Below are positions 1 to 7,754 of a stretch of 18,456 nucleotides of DNA, piece after piece. A program made the position numbers and the translations under genes. Position 1 is the first letter of the stretch, and every line of letters starts with the position of its first letter. Location: positions 1 to 18,456 of the forward strand of contig DAISJM010000053.1 of assembly GCA_036821485.1 (NCBI GenBank), written 5' to 3'. Under the pieces are notes generated by a model. The model was not told the DNA's origin and did no database searches. It worked only from the letters and a program-made list of their open reading frames with translations. The DNA is from DAISJM01 sp036821485. GTDB taxonomy: Bacteria > Verrucomicrobiota > Kiritimatiellia > CAIQIC01 > JAGNIJ01.

Positions 1-579
1 CCGGCCAACGTCGGTATGACGCGTCGGGCTGGAATGCACCGTCGCACCCCACGTGTGCATCATCATCTTGCGGTACGGCTTTTGATTGTAGCTCACCTTC
101 ACCATGTACACAACGCACTCGAGGTCGAACATCTTGCACGCCATGGCGAGCGACGAACCCCACTGGCCGGCGCCCGTCTCCGTGGACAGGCGCTTCGTGC
201 CGGCGACCTTGTTGTAATAGGCCTGCGGCACGGCGGTGTTGGGCTTGTGGCTGCCCGCCGGGCTGGCGCCCTCGTACTTGTAGTAGATGTGAGCGGGCGT
301 CTGCAGAGCCTTCTCCAGACGGACGGCCCGAAGCAGCGGCGTAGGCCGCCACAGCGCGTAGATGCTACGCACCTCGTCCGGAATTTCCACCCAGCGGTCC
401 GGACACATCTCCTGCATGACGAGGTTCTCAGGGAAGATGGCTGTCATGTCCTGCAGCGTCACCGGTTGCTTCGTGCCGGGATGCAGAGGGGGGAGCATCG
501 GCTCCGAAAAATCAGCCGCGAGATTGTACCAGTGGGTCGGAATATCGGCCTGCGTCAACGCAAAGGATGTGTTCTGCAT
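1..579 (-). CDS. trpB2: Tryptophan synthase beta chain, TrpB2 type (5' part)
   Basis: The first 193 codons of a gene cut by the left edge. The enzyme makes tryptophan from indole and serine with pyridoxal phosphate in the cytoplasm. The translation runs MQNTSFALTQADIPTHWYNL and continues with blocks typical of the TrpB2 subgroup: YYKYEGASPAGSHKPNTA, whose Lys in SHKPN is the expected cofactor lysine; RLSTETGAGQWGSSLA; and VYMVKVSYNQKPYRKMM. The N-terminal PTHWYNL and the long leader before the catalytic core favour TrpB2 over TrpB1. The ATG follows AAGGCAGG at a normal ribosome-binding distance. It is the last gene of the minus-strand series, about 75 bp after corA, with its own promoter-like sequence in that gap. 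No trpA lies in view; stand-alone trpB2 is common. Identification is strong. Confidence 0.93.
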   Translation of the reverse strand, partial: MQNTSFALTQADIPTHWYNLAADFSEPMLPPLHPGTKQPVTLQDMTAIFPENLVMQEMCPDRWVEIPDEVRSIYALWRPTPLLRAVRLEKALQTPAHIYYKYEGASPAGSHKPNTAVPQAYYNKVAGTKRLSTETGAGQWGSSLAMACKMFDLECVVYMVKVSYNQKPYRKMMMHTWGATVHSSPTRHTDVGR

Positions 580-612
580 GAAACCCTGCCTTTCAGGTTG
601 TTAGGACGCAAA

Positions 613-642
613 AAAGTACAACGAAGACCGACCCAAGGTCAA
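613..642 (-). promoter_or_regulatory. Candidate sigma-70-type promoter for trpB2
   Basis: On the minus strand TTGACC (642-637) is followed after 18 bases by TACTTT (618-613), ending 33 bases before the trpB2 start codon. The -35 box matches consensus at 5 of 6 positions and the -10 box at 3 of 6. It lies wholly between the corA stop and trpB2, so trpB2 may be transcribed separately from corA. Confidence 0.4.
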
Positions 643-654
643 ACACGGATGCAC

Positions 655-1785
655 TCAGGCAGGAGGATCTTTGTCTTTCGGCGCACCGCCGCCGATCCAT
701 CCGCGACGCCGGAAGAAGAGCAGCATGGCCAGCACACAAAGCACCATAAGTCCCAAGGCAAAGGGATACCCGAGGTACCACTTGAGCTCCGGCATGTTCC
801 ACGGCGAGCGGCTGGTGTCGAAATTCATGCCATAAATGCCCGCAACAAACGTCAGCGGCATGAACACCGTCGAAATCACCGTCAGCACCTTCATGATTTC
901 GTTCATCCGGTTGCTGACGCTGGACAGGTACACATCCGTCAGGTCCGACGATATTTCGCGATAGGTCTCCACAAGGTCCATCACCTGGATCGTGTGATCG
1001 TAGCAGTCGCGGAAGTACACGCGCGTTTCATCGGAAATGTAGGGCAGGGGATCGCGATAGAGGGAGTTGAAGAGTTCCCTCATCGGCCACACGGCCCGGC
1101 GCAACACGCGCAGGTCCCGCTTGGCATCATGCACTTTGAGGATCGTCCGGCGCGAGCCCAACTCAAGCACCTCATCCTGCAGCGTGTCGAGCCGTTCGCC
1201 GAAAGCTTCCAACAGTGGATAGCACGCATCCACGACGGCGTCCAACAACGCATACGCGAGATAATCCGCGCCCGAAGTCCGCATCCGTTGAACACCGCTG
1301 CGAATCCGTTCGCGGACCGGATCAAAACAGTCGCCCGGCTTTTCCTGGAACGTCAGGACAACACCCTCGGCCAGGAACATGCTGACTTGTTCCGTCTCCA
1401 CATGCTCGTTGAGCGACATCATGCGGATGACAATGAAATGCTGGTCGCGGTAGCTTTCCAGTTTTGCCCGCTGGTGGACGTTCACGACATCCTCAAGCGC
1501 AAGGGGGTGGAGATGGAACATGGCGCCCAACCGCTCGATGGTGCGCGCATCGCCCACGCCGTCGACATTCACCCAGGTCACCGGCCATTTGTCGCGAAAG
1601 GCCTTCACCTCGTCCACATCTTTGATGCTCTGACGCACGAAATTGTCCGGCCCGTAGGCGATCACTTCCATTCGGGGCTGCGCAGCGTTGGGATCCGTGA
1701 TCAATGTGCCCGGCGCCGAGCCGGGGGGCGGGCGATGATAGACCTTTTCATGCTCGGAATGCCGCGAATGGTGTTTTGCCGTCAT
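655..1785 (-). CDS. corA: CorA-family magnesium/cobalt transporter
   Basis: A 376-residue inner-membrane divalent-cation channel, normally a homopentamer that admits Mg2+ (and Co2+). A large cytoplasmic domain (about 1-295) contains the helical stretch LLDAVVDACYPLLEAFGERLDTLQDEVLELG. It is followed by TM1 (about 301-319), the family signature GMN at 319-321 in IYGMNF, and TM2 (about 338-359), then a basic tail. The ATG at 1785 is chosen because the alignable family sequence begins soon after it and GAAGGGAC lies just upstream; the reading frame stays open farther upstream but into the antiporter gene. The first 17 residues are His-rich (KHHSRHSEHEKVYH), which could bind metal, but this is not tested. 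It lies 73 bp after the antiporter stop, with two palindromes in between. Confidence 0.93.
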   Translation of the reverse strand: MTAKHHSRHSEHEKVYHRPPPGSAPGTLITDPNAAQPRMEVIAYGPDNFVRQSIKDVDEVKAFRDKWPVTWVNVDGVGDARTIERLGAMFHLHPLALEDVVNVHQRAKLESYRDQHFIVIRMMSLNEHVETEQVSMFLAEGVVLTFQEKPGDCFDPVRERIRSGVQRMRTSGADYLAYALLDAVVDACYPLLEAFGERLDTLQDEVLELGSRRTILKVHDAKRDLRVLRRAVWPMRELFNSLYRDPLPYISDETRVYFRDCYDHTIQVMDLVETYREISSDLTDVYLSSVSNRMNEIMKVLTVISTVFMPLTFVAGIYGMNFDTSRSPWNMPELKWYLGYPFALGLMVLCVLAMLLFFRRRGWIGGGAPKDKDPPA

Positions 1786-1805
1786 CGCTGTCCCTTCATC
1801 TACCA

Positions 1806-1828
1806 GATTTTCCAATGGTTGGAAAATC
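1806..1828. repeat. Palindrome 1 of a tandem pair upstream of corA
   Basis: A perfect inverted repeat: arm GATTTTCCAA (1806-1815), three central bases TGG, arm TTGGAAAATC (1819-1828). It lies 20 bp upstream of the corA start codon, just before its ribosome-binding site. It could be a protein-binding site or a hairpin in the mRNA leader. Confidence 0.85.
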
Positions 1829-1836
1829 TCAAACGC

Positions 1837-1859
1837 ATTTTTCCAAGGGTTGGAAAAAT
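1837..1859. repeat. Palindrome 2 of a tandem pair upstream of corA
   Basis: A second perfect inverted repeat with the same core: arm ATTTTTCCAA (1837-1846), centre GGG, arm TTGGAAAAAT (1850-1859). Its centre is 31 bp from that of palindrome 1, about three turns of DNA. It touches the stop codon of the antiporter gene at 1859-1861. Confidence 0.85.
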
Positions 1860-4114
1860 CATGTTTTCGCGCCCGGGACCGCCGTCGCCAGCAGGGCCAA
1901 CACGTCCGCCGGACTCCGGCACTCGCCGATGCGCCGGGCAAAGTCCGGTATCTGCGTCATGCGCGCAATTCTCGCCAGCGCCTCCAGGTGCTTTTCCGGT
2001 GGCTGATCTTCAGGGCTGAGGAGAATGAACATGACGCGGGCTGCCCGCCTCAATCCCTTCATCTGTACGCCCTCCGCCATTGCGCCCACGAACACGCAGC
2101 CTTCTGTCAGATCGGCAACGTGGGCATGGAGCAAGACAACAGCGGGCGCGAGTTCCACGGGCTCCATGGCAAGGAGCGTGTTCCTCAGTTCGCCGACCCA
2201 GCGTGCCCGCCCGGGCAGGGCAGTCGCCAGCAACTGTTTGATGTACCCGTCCAAATCCCCGCCGGCCAGATCGAGTCGAATGTGGGAAGCGGTGAGGCCC
2301 GCCGGCAAAGCCGTTGATGCCGGAGTGCCGTCCTTGATGACCTCGGCAGCCTCCACTTCGGGGGGATAGACCACGAGGAGCGTGTGGGCCGCAAATCGCC
2401 TGGCCAACTCAGAAGGCACGCGTTCAAGTCGCGGCTGCCATCCGGGCCGGCCGCGCCGGACGGCGCACAATACGATGGCATCGCCCTTCTTCATCAGCGG
2501 CGTCAAAGCATCGGCGATATCCGACATGGCAGGCAGGACATATGTTTCGGCCTTGAGCGCCCGCTTGCCCTTTTCCGCTTTCTCCTTCAGCAATGTCGCC
2601 GCTGCCTCGGTGCCCACCACGAGGAGGCTCGCTCCCATTTCGGCCGCCATGTTACGCAACGACTGCGAGAGTGTGTTGAAGCCGGGATGCAGGTCCGCGG
2701 TATGCGGAACCACCATCACCAGACGCTGCGTCGTGTTCAGCGGGGAGGTAATGCGGGCCAGCACCATCATCTGGCGGCTCCTCGAAAGCACCTGATCCGC
2801 AATGCTGTGGAAGATGAAGCGACGGGCCACGGACCGATCTTCCCAACCCATCACCACCGTGGAGATGCGGAACTCCGCGAGGCTCCTGAGAATTCCGGCC
2901 GCCACGTTGGTCTCGATTCTCGTGAGCGGCATCACCGGCACATCCGCCGCGGCGGCTCGCACCACCGCCTTGGCCAGCAGGCGATCAGCCGCCGCCAATC
3001 CGGCTTCCACTTCGGGGCCATCACGTATGACATTCAGAAGGCGTATGGGTTCATTCAGCGGCGGCACGCGAAGCATCAGGGCGAGGTCAGTAAGAACGCC
3101 GGCCGTAGCCTCGTTGGAAAGTGGGACCATGAGGCGTGCACTCTCGGGAGCGCGCTCCGGAGCAGCCGTGGCCTGGGTCATTACCAGGCGGCGTGCAGCA
3201 GCCTCGGCGATGGACGGCCCGAGGATGCACGTGATCAGGATCATGAGAATCGTGCCGTTCAACACGCTCTCGTCGAGCAGGCCGATCCGGTATCCCACCA
3301 ACACCGCCGCCAGCGTTGCCGCCGCTTGGTTCACCGTCAGTCCGAAGAGCAGGCGAATCTCATCCCTTGAATAGCCCAGTGCGCGGCCCGACAGCCACGC
3401 CGCGGACCACTTGGTGGAGACCACGGTGCCGGTCATCATCAACGCCATGGCCCAACCGCGGAACCCGGACATGAAGGCCTCGATATTGACCAGCATGCCG
3501 ACGGAAAGAAGGAAGAAGGGGATGAAGATGGCCTTGCCGGTAAATTCCAGCCGGTTGTGAAGCGGGCTCGTATCCGGAATCAGCGGGCTCAAAGCCAGCC
3601 CCGCGAAGAATGCGCCGATGATCGGCTCCACACCCGCCAGCGTGGCGAGATAGGAACTCACAAAGACCGACGCAAGGACGAAGATGAACTCGGTCACGCC
3701 GTCGGGCGTGGCGAGGCGGAAGAACGCGTAGCCAACACGCCGCAGCCCCCAGAGCACAATCAAAAGCAGGAGCGCCAGCAGGATCATCTGGCGAATCAGA
3801 AAGGCGCCACTGAGACCGCGGACGGTCGTCCCGGCCACGACCGCCAGCACCAGCAGGGCCGCGGTGTCGGTCATGATCGTCCCGCCGATGGCTGTGTTCA
3901 CCGCCCGGTTGCGGCCAAGGCCAAGCTGGCTGACAATCGGGTAGGGCACCAGCGTGTGCGATGCAAACAAGCTCGCCAGCAGAATCGCCGCCGGCCACGA
4001 GAAGCCCATCAGGAACCGCGCGAGCAGAGCCCCCACGACCTGCGGTATGGCGAATGTCGCAAAGCCGAAGAGCAGCGTGTGGCGACGCTGACGCCGGAAC
4101 TGATGCGGATTCAC
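1859..4114 (-). CDS. CPA2 Na+/H+ antiporter with USP-like and EIIA-like domains (main part after frameshift)
   Basis: The larger part (751 codons from a GTG) of a monovalent cation:proton antiporter gene. Residues about 1-310 are transmembrane and carry family blocks such as LVPYPIVSQLGLG (55-67), GGTIMTDTAALLVLAVV (77-93) and VNQAAATLA (261-269). Two universal-stress-protein-like alpha/beta domains follow (about 325-455 and 462-585). The end (about 606-745) resembles a PTS EIIA type-2 domain, with LLHAHV (661-666, His at the expected phospho-site region) and LLSPEDQPPEKHLEALARIA. Regulation of transport by the C-terminal domains is inferred. The GTG here is unlikely to be the natural start, because the first transmembrane helices lie in the preceding frame, which ends at 4111-4113. 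One extra base near 4121-4125 would join the two into one protein of about 838 residues. Confidence 0.85.
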   Translation of the reverse strand: MNPHQFRRQRRHTLLFGFATFAIPQVVGALLARFLMGFSWPAAILLASLFASHTLVPYPIVSQLGLGRNRAVNTAIGGTIMTDTAALLVLAVVAGTTVRGLSGAFLIRQMILLALLLLIVLWGLRRVGYAFFRLATPDGVTEFIFVLASVFVSSYLATLAGVEPIIGAFFAGLALSPLIPDTSPLHNRLEFTGKAIFIPFFLLSVGMLVNIEAFMSGFRGWAMALMMTGTVVSTKWSAAWLSGRALGYSRDEIRLLFGLTVNQAAATLAAVLVGYRIGLLDESVLNGTILMILITCILGPSIAEAAARRLVMTQATAAPERAPESARLMVPLSNEATAGVLTDLALMLRVPPLNEPIRLLNVIRDGPEVEAGLAAADRLLAKAVVRAAAADVPVMPLTRIETNVAAGILRSLAEFRISTVVMGWEDRSVARRFIFHSIADQVLSRSRQMMVLARITSPLNTTQRLVMVVPHTADLHPGFNTLSQSLRNMAAEMGASLLVVGTEAAATLLKEKAEKGKRALKAETYVLPAMSDIADALTPLMKKGDAIVLCAVRRGRPGWQPRLERVPSELARRFAAHTLLVVYPPEVEAAEVIKDGTPASTALPAGLTASHIRLDLAGGDLDGYIKQLLATALPGRARWVGELRNTLLAMEPVELAPAVVLLHAHVADLTEGCVFVGAMAEGVQMKGLRRAARVMFILLSPEDQPPEKHLEALARIARMTQIPDFARRIGECRSPADVLALLATAVPGAKT

Positions 4115-4374
4115 GTCGAGGCCGCGAGGAACATGAGGAAGAGAATGCCGACGGTACCGAGAAGTTCAAACGTGCCGTCTCTGGTCAGCAGCCCGAAGCC
4201 ATGAGGACCGACGATCAGCCCGGCCACGATGAGACCGACCAGTCCGGGCATCCGCAGACGATGAAAGATCAGCGGCGCCACCAACATGAGTAGCATCGCC
4301 ACGGCAAAAATCAGAACCGGGTCATGAATTTCAAACCCGCTTCCGCCCAGGGATGTCGGCCAACTCGCCTGCAT
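4111..4374 (-). CDS. N-terminal fragment of the CPA2 antiporter, ending at a frameshift
   Basis: An 87-codon frame encoding the first helices of the antiporter: FAVAMLLMLVAPLIF (about 24-38), the family block RMPGLVGLIVAGLIVGPHGFGLL (42-64), and LLGTVGILFLMFLA (71-84). It then reads AST and stops. Homologues continue FLAGLD(V/L), which is what the other frame gives if one G is added to the GCGGCC run at 4121-4126. The ATG at 4374 follows GGGAGG by four bases, a strong ribosome-binding site, so expression looks intended. Stop and downstream GTG overlap as GTGA, so coupled translation of two pieces is formally possible. A sequencing error or a true one-base deletion is more likely. It starts 31 bp after the epimerase-like gene. 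Confidence 0.8.
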   Translation of the reverse strand: MQASWPTSLGGSGFEIHDPVLIFAVAMLLMLVAPLIFHRLRMPGLVGLIVAGLIVGPHGFGLLTRDGTFELLGTVGILFLMFLAAST

Positions 4375-4405
4375 GCATCCTCCCGTACGAACGCAAGGAA
4401 CCTAC

Positions 4406-5785
4406 CTATGTGCGCCCCAAAAGATGTCGAAGCCCGATTTCCATATCCGGAAATTGAAAAACAAAGCCGGACTCCGTCAGCAGACGCGGCTCGACGTGCG
4501 CGCTCGACAGCACGAGCGCATTGGCCACTTCGCCCATCAAGGCCTGCACAGCGAAGGCCGGTAACCGCAAGAACACCGGTCTCTGCAGGACCAGGCCCAG
4601 CGTCTTTGCCAACTCGCGTTGGGGGATCGCCCGCGGCCCAACCATATTGACCGGGCCACGGAGTGAGTCAGTTCGCAGCGTGTGATAGATCGCGCTCACC
4701 AGATCGTCGATGGTGATGAGGCTCATGAACTGCCAGCCGGTTCCAATCGGCCCACCCAGCCCAAGGCGGGCTACAGGCAGAAGCCGCGCCAACAGCCCGC
4801 CACGAGGTGAAAGCACGACGCCGATGCGCATGTTCACCACGCGGATTCCAGCCTGCGCGGCCGACTCGGTACTCTGTTCCCACTGTCGGCACACTTCCGG
4901 CAGCCAGCCGGGACCGCCGCGACTTTCTTCCGACAGAATTTCGCCGCCGCGGTTACCGTAGAAACCGATCGCGGACGCCGACAGAAGTACGCGGGGAGGG
5001 CGCTTCAGCTTGGCAAGCGTTTCGCAGAGGAGGCGCGTGCTCTTCACGCGGCTGTCCAAGATCCGCTGCTTCTTGCCTGCCGTCCATCGCAACGCATCCA
5101 GACTTTCGCCCGAGAGATGGATAACCGCATCAAATCCTTCCACATCGTCCGGATTCAGCAGGCCTGCGGCAGGATCCCACGGGATGGCGTCACCACCGGC
5201 TCTCGATGAGGGCCGTACCAGCCGTACGACGCGATGGCCCGCGGTCGTGAGGAATGGCACCAGCGCGGAGCCGATCAGTCCCGACGATCCCGAGACAAGT
5301 ATCTTGAGGGGCTTGTCCACCGGATGCGCTGTCTCGACCGCCATGTCGTGCTGGAGAATACGGTGTCGATAAACGAACAGCCGCTCGAGTTCCAATCGCA
5401 TCAGTGAGCCACCCAGCAGATCCCCGAAGCGCCCGCCGGGGAGCTCATATTCCACCTCGTCCTCGATGTAGCACCCGGCGTCGCCGTCCGGCTCGACGCG
5501 ATGCACATGTGACCACGAGGTGAACGGTCCGCTGATCTGCACATCCCGGAACTGCTGGTTCTTCACAAAGTCGCGATGTTCCAACGTCCACGGTATCTGC
5601 AGGGGACCAAAGCTCAAAACCAGTGAGACGCGAACGCCATCCTCTATGCCGCCGGTTCGCTCCACCACGCGCATCGTCACCCACGGCGGCGTCAACCGCT
5701 CCAAGGCCCCGGGCCGCTGGTGCCAGCGGAAGACTCGCTCCGCCGACGCCCCGATCCTCGTATGTCTGACGAATCTTTCGCGCAT
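4406..5785 (-). CDS. SRPBCC domain fused to TIGR01777-type NAD(P)-dependent epimerase
   Basis: A 459-residue cytoplasmic protein. Residues 1-150 form a cyclase/polyketide-like SRPBCC domain (RIGASAERVFRWHQRPGALERLTPP is typical). Residues from 160 form a Rossmann-fold short-chain dehydrogenase of the YfcH/TIGR01777 family: nucleotide-binding GSSGLIG (166-172), VIHLSGES (221-228), SASAIGFYGNRG (269-280), and a C-terminal DUF1731-like segment ending FQFPDMEIGLRHLLGR. This fusion is known in the family. The substrate is unknown; plant and cyanobacterial relatives have been linked to cell division, but the chemistry is unclear. The first ATG is used because homology begins within a few residues, yet no Shine-Dalgarno sequence is visible. 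It is the first gene of the minus-strand series and is divergent from the MFS gene. Confidence 0.88.
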   Translation of the reverse strand: MRERFVRHTRIGASAERVFRWHQRPGALERLTPPWVTMRVVERTGGIEDGVRVSLVLSFGPLQIPWTLEHRDFVKNQQFRDVQISGPFTSWSHVHRVEPDGDAGCYIEDEVEYELPGGRFGDLLGGSLMRLELERLFVYRHRILQHDMAVETAHPVDKPLKILVSGSSGLIGSALVPFLTTAGHRVVRLVRPSSRAGGDAIPWDPAAGLLNPDDVEGFDAVIHLSGESLDALRWTAGKKQRILDSRVKSTRLLCETLAKLKRPPRVLLSASAIGFYGNRGGEILSEESRGGPGWLPEVCRQWEQSTESAAQAGIRVVNMRIGVVLSPRGGLLARLLPVARLGLGGPIGTGWQFMSLITIDDLVSAIYHTLRTDSLRGPVNMVGPRAIPQRELAKTLGLVLQRPVFLRLPAFAVQALMGEVANALVLSSAHVEPRLLTESGFVFQFPDMEIGLRHLLGRT

Positions 5786-5791
5786 GTTGCA

Positions 5792-5806
5792 CGTATATCG
5801 TATAGT
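5792..5806. promoter_or_regulatory. Possible overlapping divergent -10 elements
   Basis: The 64 bp between the divergent epimerase-like and MFS genes contains CGTATA twice seven bases apart (5792-5797 and 5799-5804). On the minus strand these read TATACG. TTGGGT stands 16 bases before the one nearer the start, so a transcript for the epimerase-like gene would have almost no leader. On the plus strand TATAGT (5801-5806) could serve the MFS gene, though no good -35 precedes it. This is a weak prediction. Confidence 0.25.
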
Positions 5807-5849
5807 GAGTGCTACCCAAGTTCCATGCCAATCGTCAAAGGATGGATCG

Positions 5850-7067
5850 ATGCAGTCAGCAACCAGTCAGGGAAAACGTTCCGCGTTCGCCGGCCTCGGC
5901 CGCAACGTCATCATCCTCGGCTTCGTGAGTCTCTTCACCGACATCAGCAGCGAAATGCTGTATCCCGTCATCCCGATTTTCCTGACCACCGTCCTCCATG
6001 CGCCCATGAGTGTCGTGGGCCTCATCGAAGGCGTCGCCGAGAGCACGGCGAGTCTCCTGAAGATTCTCTTCGGCTGGCTGTCGGACAGGCTGACGAGGCG
6101 CAAGCCCTTCGTAATCGCCGGTTACGCGCTGTCGGCCGTGAGCAAACCGTTGCTGGCTCTTGCGGGATCGTGGCACCTCGTATTGGGCTCGCGCATGGTC
6201 GACCGGCTGGGGAAGGGCATCCGCACCTCGCCGCGTGATGCACTCATCGCCTCGTCTTGCGACGCCGACAGCCGGGGCAGGGCCTTCGGTCTGCACCGCG
6301 CCATGGACACCACCGGCGCCGTCATCGGCCCCGTCCTCGCCGTAATTCTCCTGTCCACGCTTGGATACTCCTACCGATCTCTGTTTCTGCTCGCGTTCAT
6401 CCCCGCCGTGCTGGGCGTGGGGGCGCTGCTCTTCGTCCGCGAAGCGGCCCGAGCCGCCGCGCCCGCGGCAGCCGACGCCGTTCTCCCGCATACCGGCCGC
6501 CGCTTCGACCCCGACTTGCTCAAGTTCCTTGCCGCCTACGCCATCTTTGCGCTGGGCAACAGCAGTGATGTCTTTCTGTTGCTGCGGGCAAAGGACATCG
6601 GCCTCTCCACGAATGGCGTGCTGATGACCTACGTGTTTTACAACGCAGTCTATGCGATGACCGCCACGCCCGCGGGCTGGTTGTCGGATAAACTGAGCCG
6701 CACCTCATTACTGGTTGGCGGACTCTCGGTCTTCTCGGTGGTGTACGTGGGATTCGCCCTTGCCACGGAAACGTGGATGATCTGGCCTCTCTTCGCGCTC
6801 TACGGATTCTACGGCGCCGCGACCGAGGGCGTCTCCAAGGCACTGGTAGCCGATCTCTCACGCGAGACAAGTCGCGGCACGGCGATGGGGCTCATGCACA
6901 CGGTTACCGGAATCCTGGCCCTCGTTGCGAGCATCGCGGCCGGCCAGCTCTGGAGCCGCGTGGGACCTGCGGCACCTTTCTTCTACGGTGCGATCTGCGC
7001 GCTGGCATCCGCCGTCGCACTCGTCTTCCTGAGCGCACGCCGAAGCAGCGGCAGCAAGGCAAAGTAG
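5850..7067 (+). CDS. Major facilitator superfamily transporter
   Basis: A 405-residue inner-membrane secondary transporter with about twelve hydrophobic segments. The start MQSATSQGKR is chosen because AAAGGA lies seven bases upstream and the first helix begins soon after (NVIILGFVSLFTDISSEMLYPVIPIFL). The loop-2/3 MFS signature is clear: GWLSDRLTRRKP (75-86), echoed in the second half by GWLSDKLSR. RMVDRLGKGIRTSPRDALIA and GRAFGLHRAMDTTGAVIGP mark a common group of uncharacterised MFS proteins, often labelled drug or sugar transporters without proof. I cannot name the substrate. The last 85 bp overlap the convergent DUF2062 gene, so the C-terminus of each is encoded on opposite strands of the same DNA. 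Confidence 0.9.
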   Translation: MQSATSQGKRSAFAGLGRNVIILGFVSLFTDISSEMLYPVIPIFLTTVLHAPMSVVGLIEGVAESTASLLKILFGWLSDRLTRRKPFVIAGYALSAVSKPLLALAGSWHLVLGSRMVDRLGKGIRTSPRDALIASSCDADSRGRAFGLHRAMDTTGAVIGPVLAVILLSTLGYSYRSLFLLAFIPAVLGVGALLFVREAARAAAPAAADAVLPHTGRRFDPDLLKFLAAYAIFALGNSSDVFLLLRAKDIGLSTNGVLMTYVFYNAVYAMTATPAGWLSDKLSRTSLLVGGLSVFSVVYVGFALATETWMIWPLFALYGFYGAATEGVSKALVADLSRETSRGTAMGLMHTVTGILALVASIAAGQLWSRVGPAAPFFYGAICALASAVALVFLSARRSSGSKAK

Positions 7068-7489
7068 ATCAACGCGGTAAGCGGCAGACCAACGACCATC
7101 CAACCCGCCACGGCTTCGAGCAGCGATGTCCCAAACATCGTGAACACCTGCAGCGGATGCTCCTTCGCCACAGCCGCAATCTGGCCAACGGAAAGGGGCA
7201 GGGGGTCTGCGCCGAAGAGCCGTTCGCCCAGACGGACGAATGGAATCAGAAGAATGAACTGAAGCGGGTACACGATCCAGTTGGTCAACTGGATCGCCGC
7301 ATGGTTGAGGCGGAACATCGCTGCCACGACAATGCAAAGCAGCGAGGTAAGCCCCAGTGCCGGGAAGATGCCGATCGTGCAACCAAACGCCAGGCTCAAC
7401 GCCAATCGTCCCGGCGTGATGCCCTGCCGGAGCAGATTCAGCACCGGCCTGACAAGCCGCCGCCGCAGGAATGATTCATGCTTTTCCAT
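6983..7489 (-). CDS. DUF2062 family small integral membrane protein
   Basis: A 168-residue protein matching the DUF2062 pattern: a basic N-terminus (RRRLVRPVLNLLRQGITPGRLALSLAFG), then TIGIFPALGLTSLLCIVVAAMFRLNHAAIQLTNWIVYPLQF, and a second hydrophobic half (about 110-150). Family function is unknown; members are often encoded near glycosyltransferases or lipid genes, which is not the case here. I use the ATG at 7489; a GTG seven codons upstream (7510) is an alternative with AGGTTGGA before it. The 3' end overlaps the MFS gene by 85 bp in convergent orientation. Confidence 0.82.
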   Translation of the reverse strand: MEKHESFLRRRLVRPVLNLLRQGITPGRLALSLAFGCTIGIFPALGLTSLLCIVVAAMFRLNHAAIQLTNWIVYPLQFILLIPFVRLGERLFGADPLPLSVGQIAAVAKEHPLQVFTMFGTSLLEAVAGWMVVGLPLTALIYFALLPLLRRALRKTSATADASAQIAP

Positions 7490-7565
7490 CGGAATGCCCC
7501 GTCCGCACACGATCCAACCTACATGCCGGATGACAGACTGATATAGTAATGTATGTTACAAGTCG

Positions 7566-7739
7566 ATGATCGAGATGACGAATACGGCCATGACCAACGT
7601 GATGGAAACAGTCTGCGGACCGACCTGCTGTCCGACCCAGGGCGACAACAAGGCCTTCCTTGTGGTAGTGGCTGTTTTTGCAGCATCGTGGGCCATTGTC
7701 TGGTTCCTCCGTCAGCACGGGAAAAAGCCCTTGAAGTAG
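7566..7739 (+). CDS. 57-residue Cys-containing single-pass membrane protein
   Basis: A short frame beginning MIEMTNTAMTNVMETV. It continues with a cysteine cluster, CGPTCCPTQGDNK (17-29), then one clear transmembrane helix, AFLVVVAVFAASWAIVWFL (30-48), and a basic end RQHGKKPLK. A hydrophobic helix flanked by acidic/polar and basic ends is unlikely to arise by chance, which is why I call it a gene despite weak ribosome-binding sequence. ATGs at codons 4, 9 and 13 are alternative starts. The three cysteines lie just outside the membrane and might bind metal or form a disulphide; this is inference. I do not recognise a family. It precedes the TRAM-NERD-ComEC gene run by 74 bp. Confidence 0.6.
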   Translation: MIEMTNTAMTNVMETVCGPTCCPTQGDNKAFLVVVAVFAASWAIVWFLRQHGKKPLK

Positions 7740-7754
7740 CTGGTTCGGGCGCTC

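Noticed and set aside
1806..1859. Start of a CRISPR array
   Set aside because: Only two units, each itself a palindrome, separated by eight bases rather than a spacer of 25-40.
16..2019. Long plus-strand open frame across trpB2, corA and the antiporter end
   Set aside because: Arg/His-rich, low-complexity translation antisense to clearly recognised genes; no family resemblance.
4111..4114. GTGA overlap as proof of two separate genes
   Set aside because: The first fragment ends in the middle of a conserved transmembrane region, so one broken gene explains the data better.
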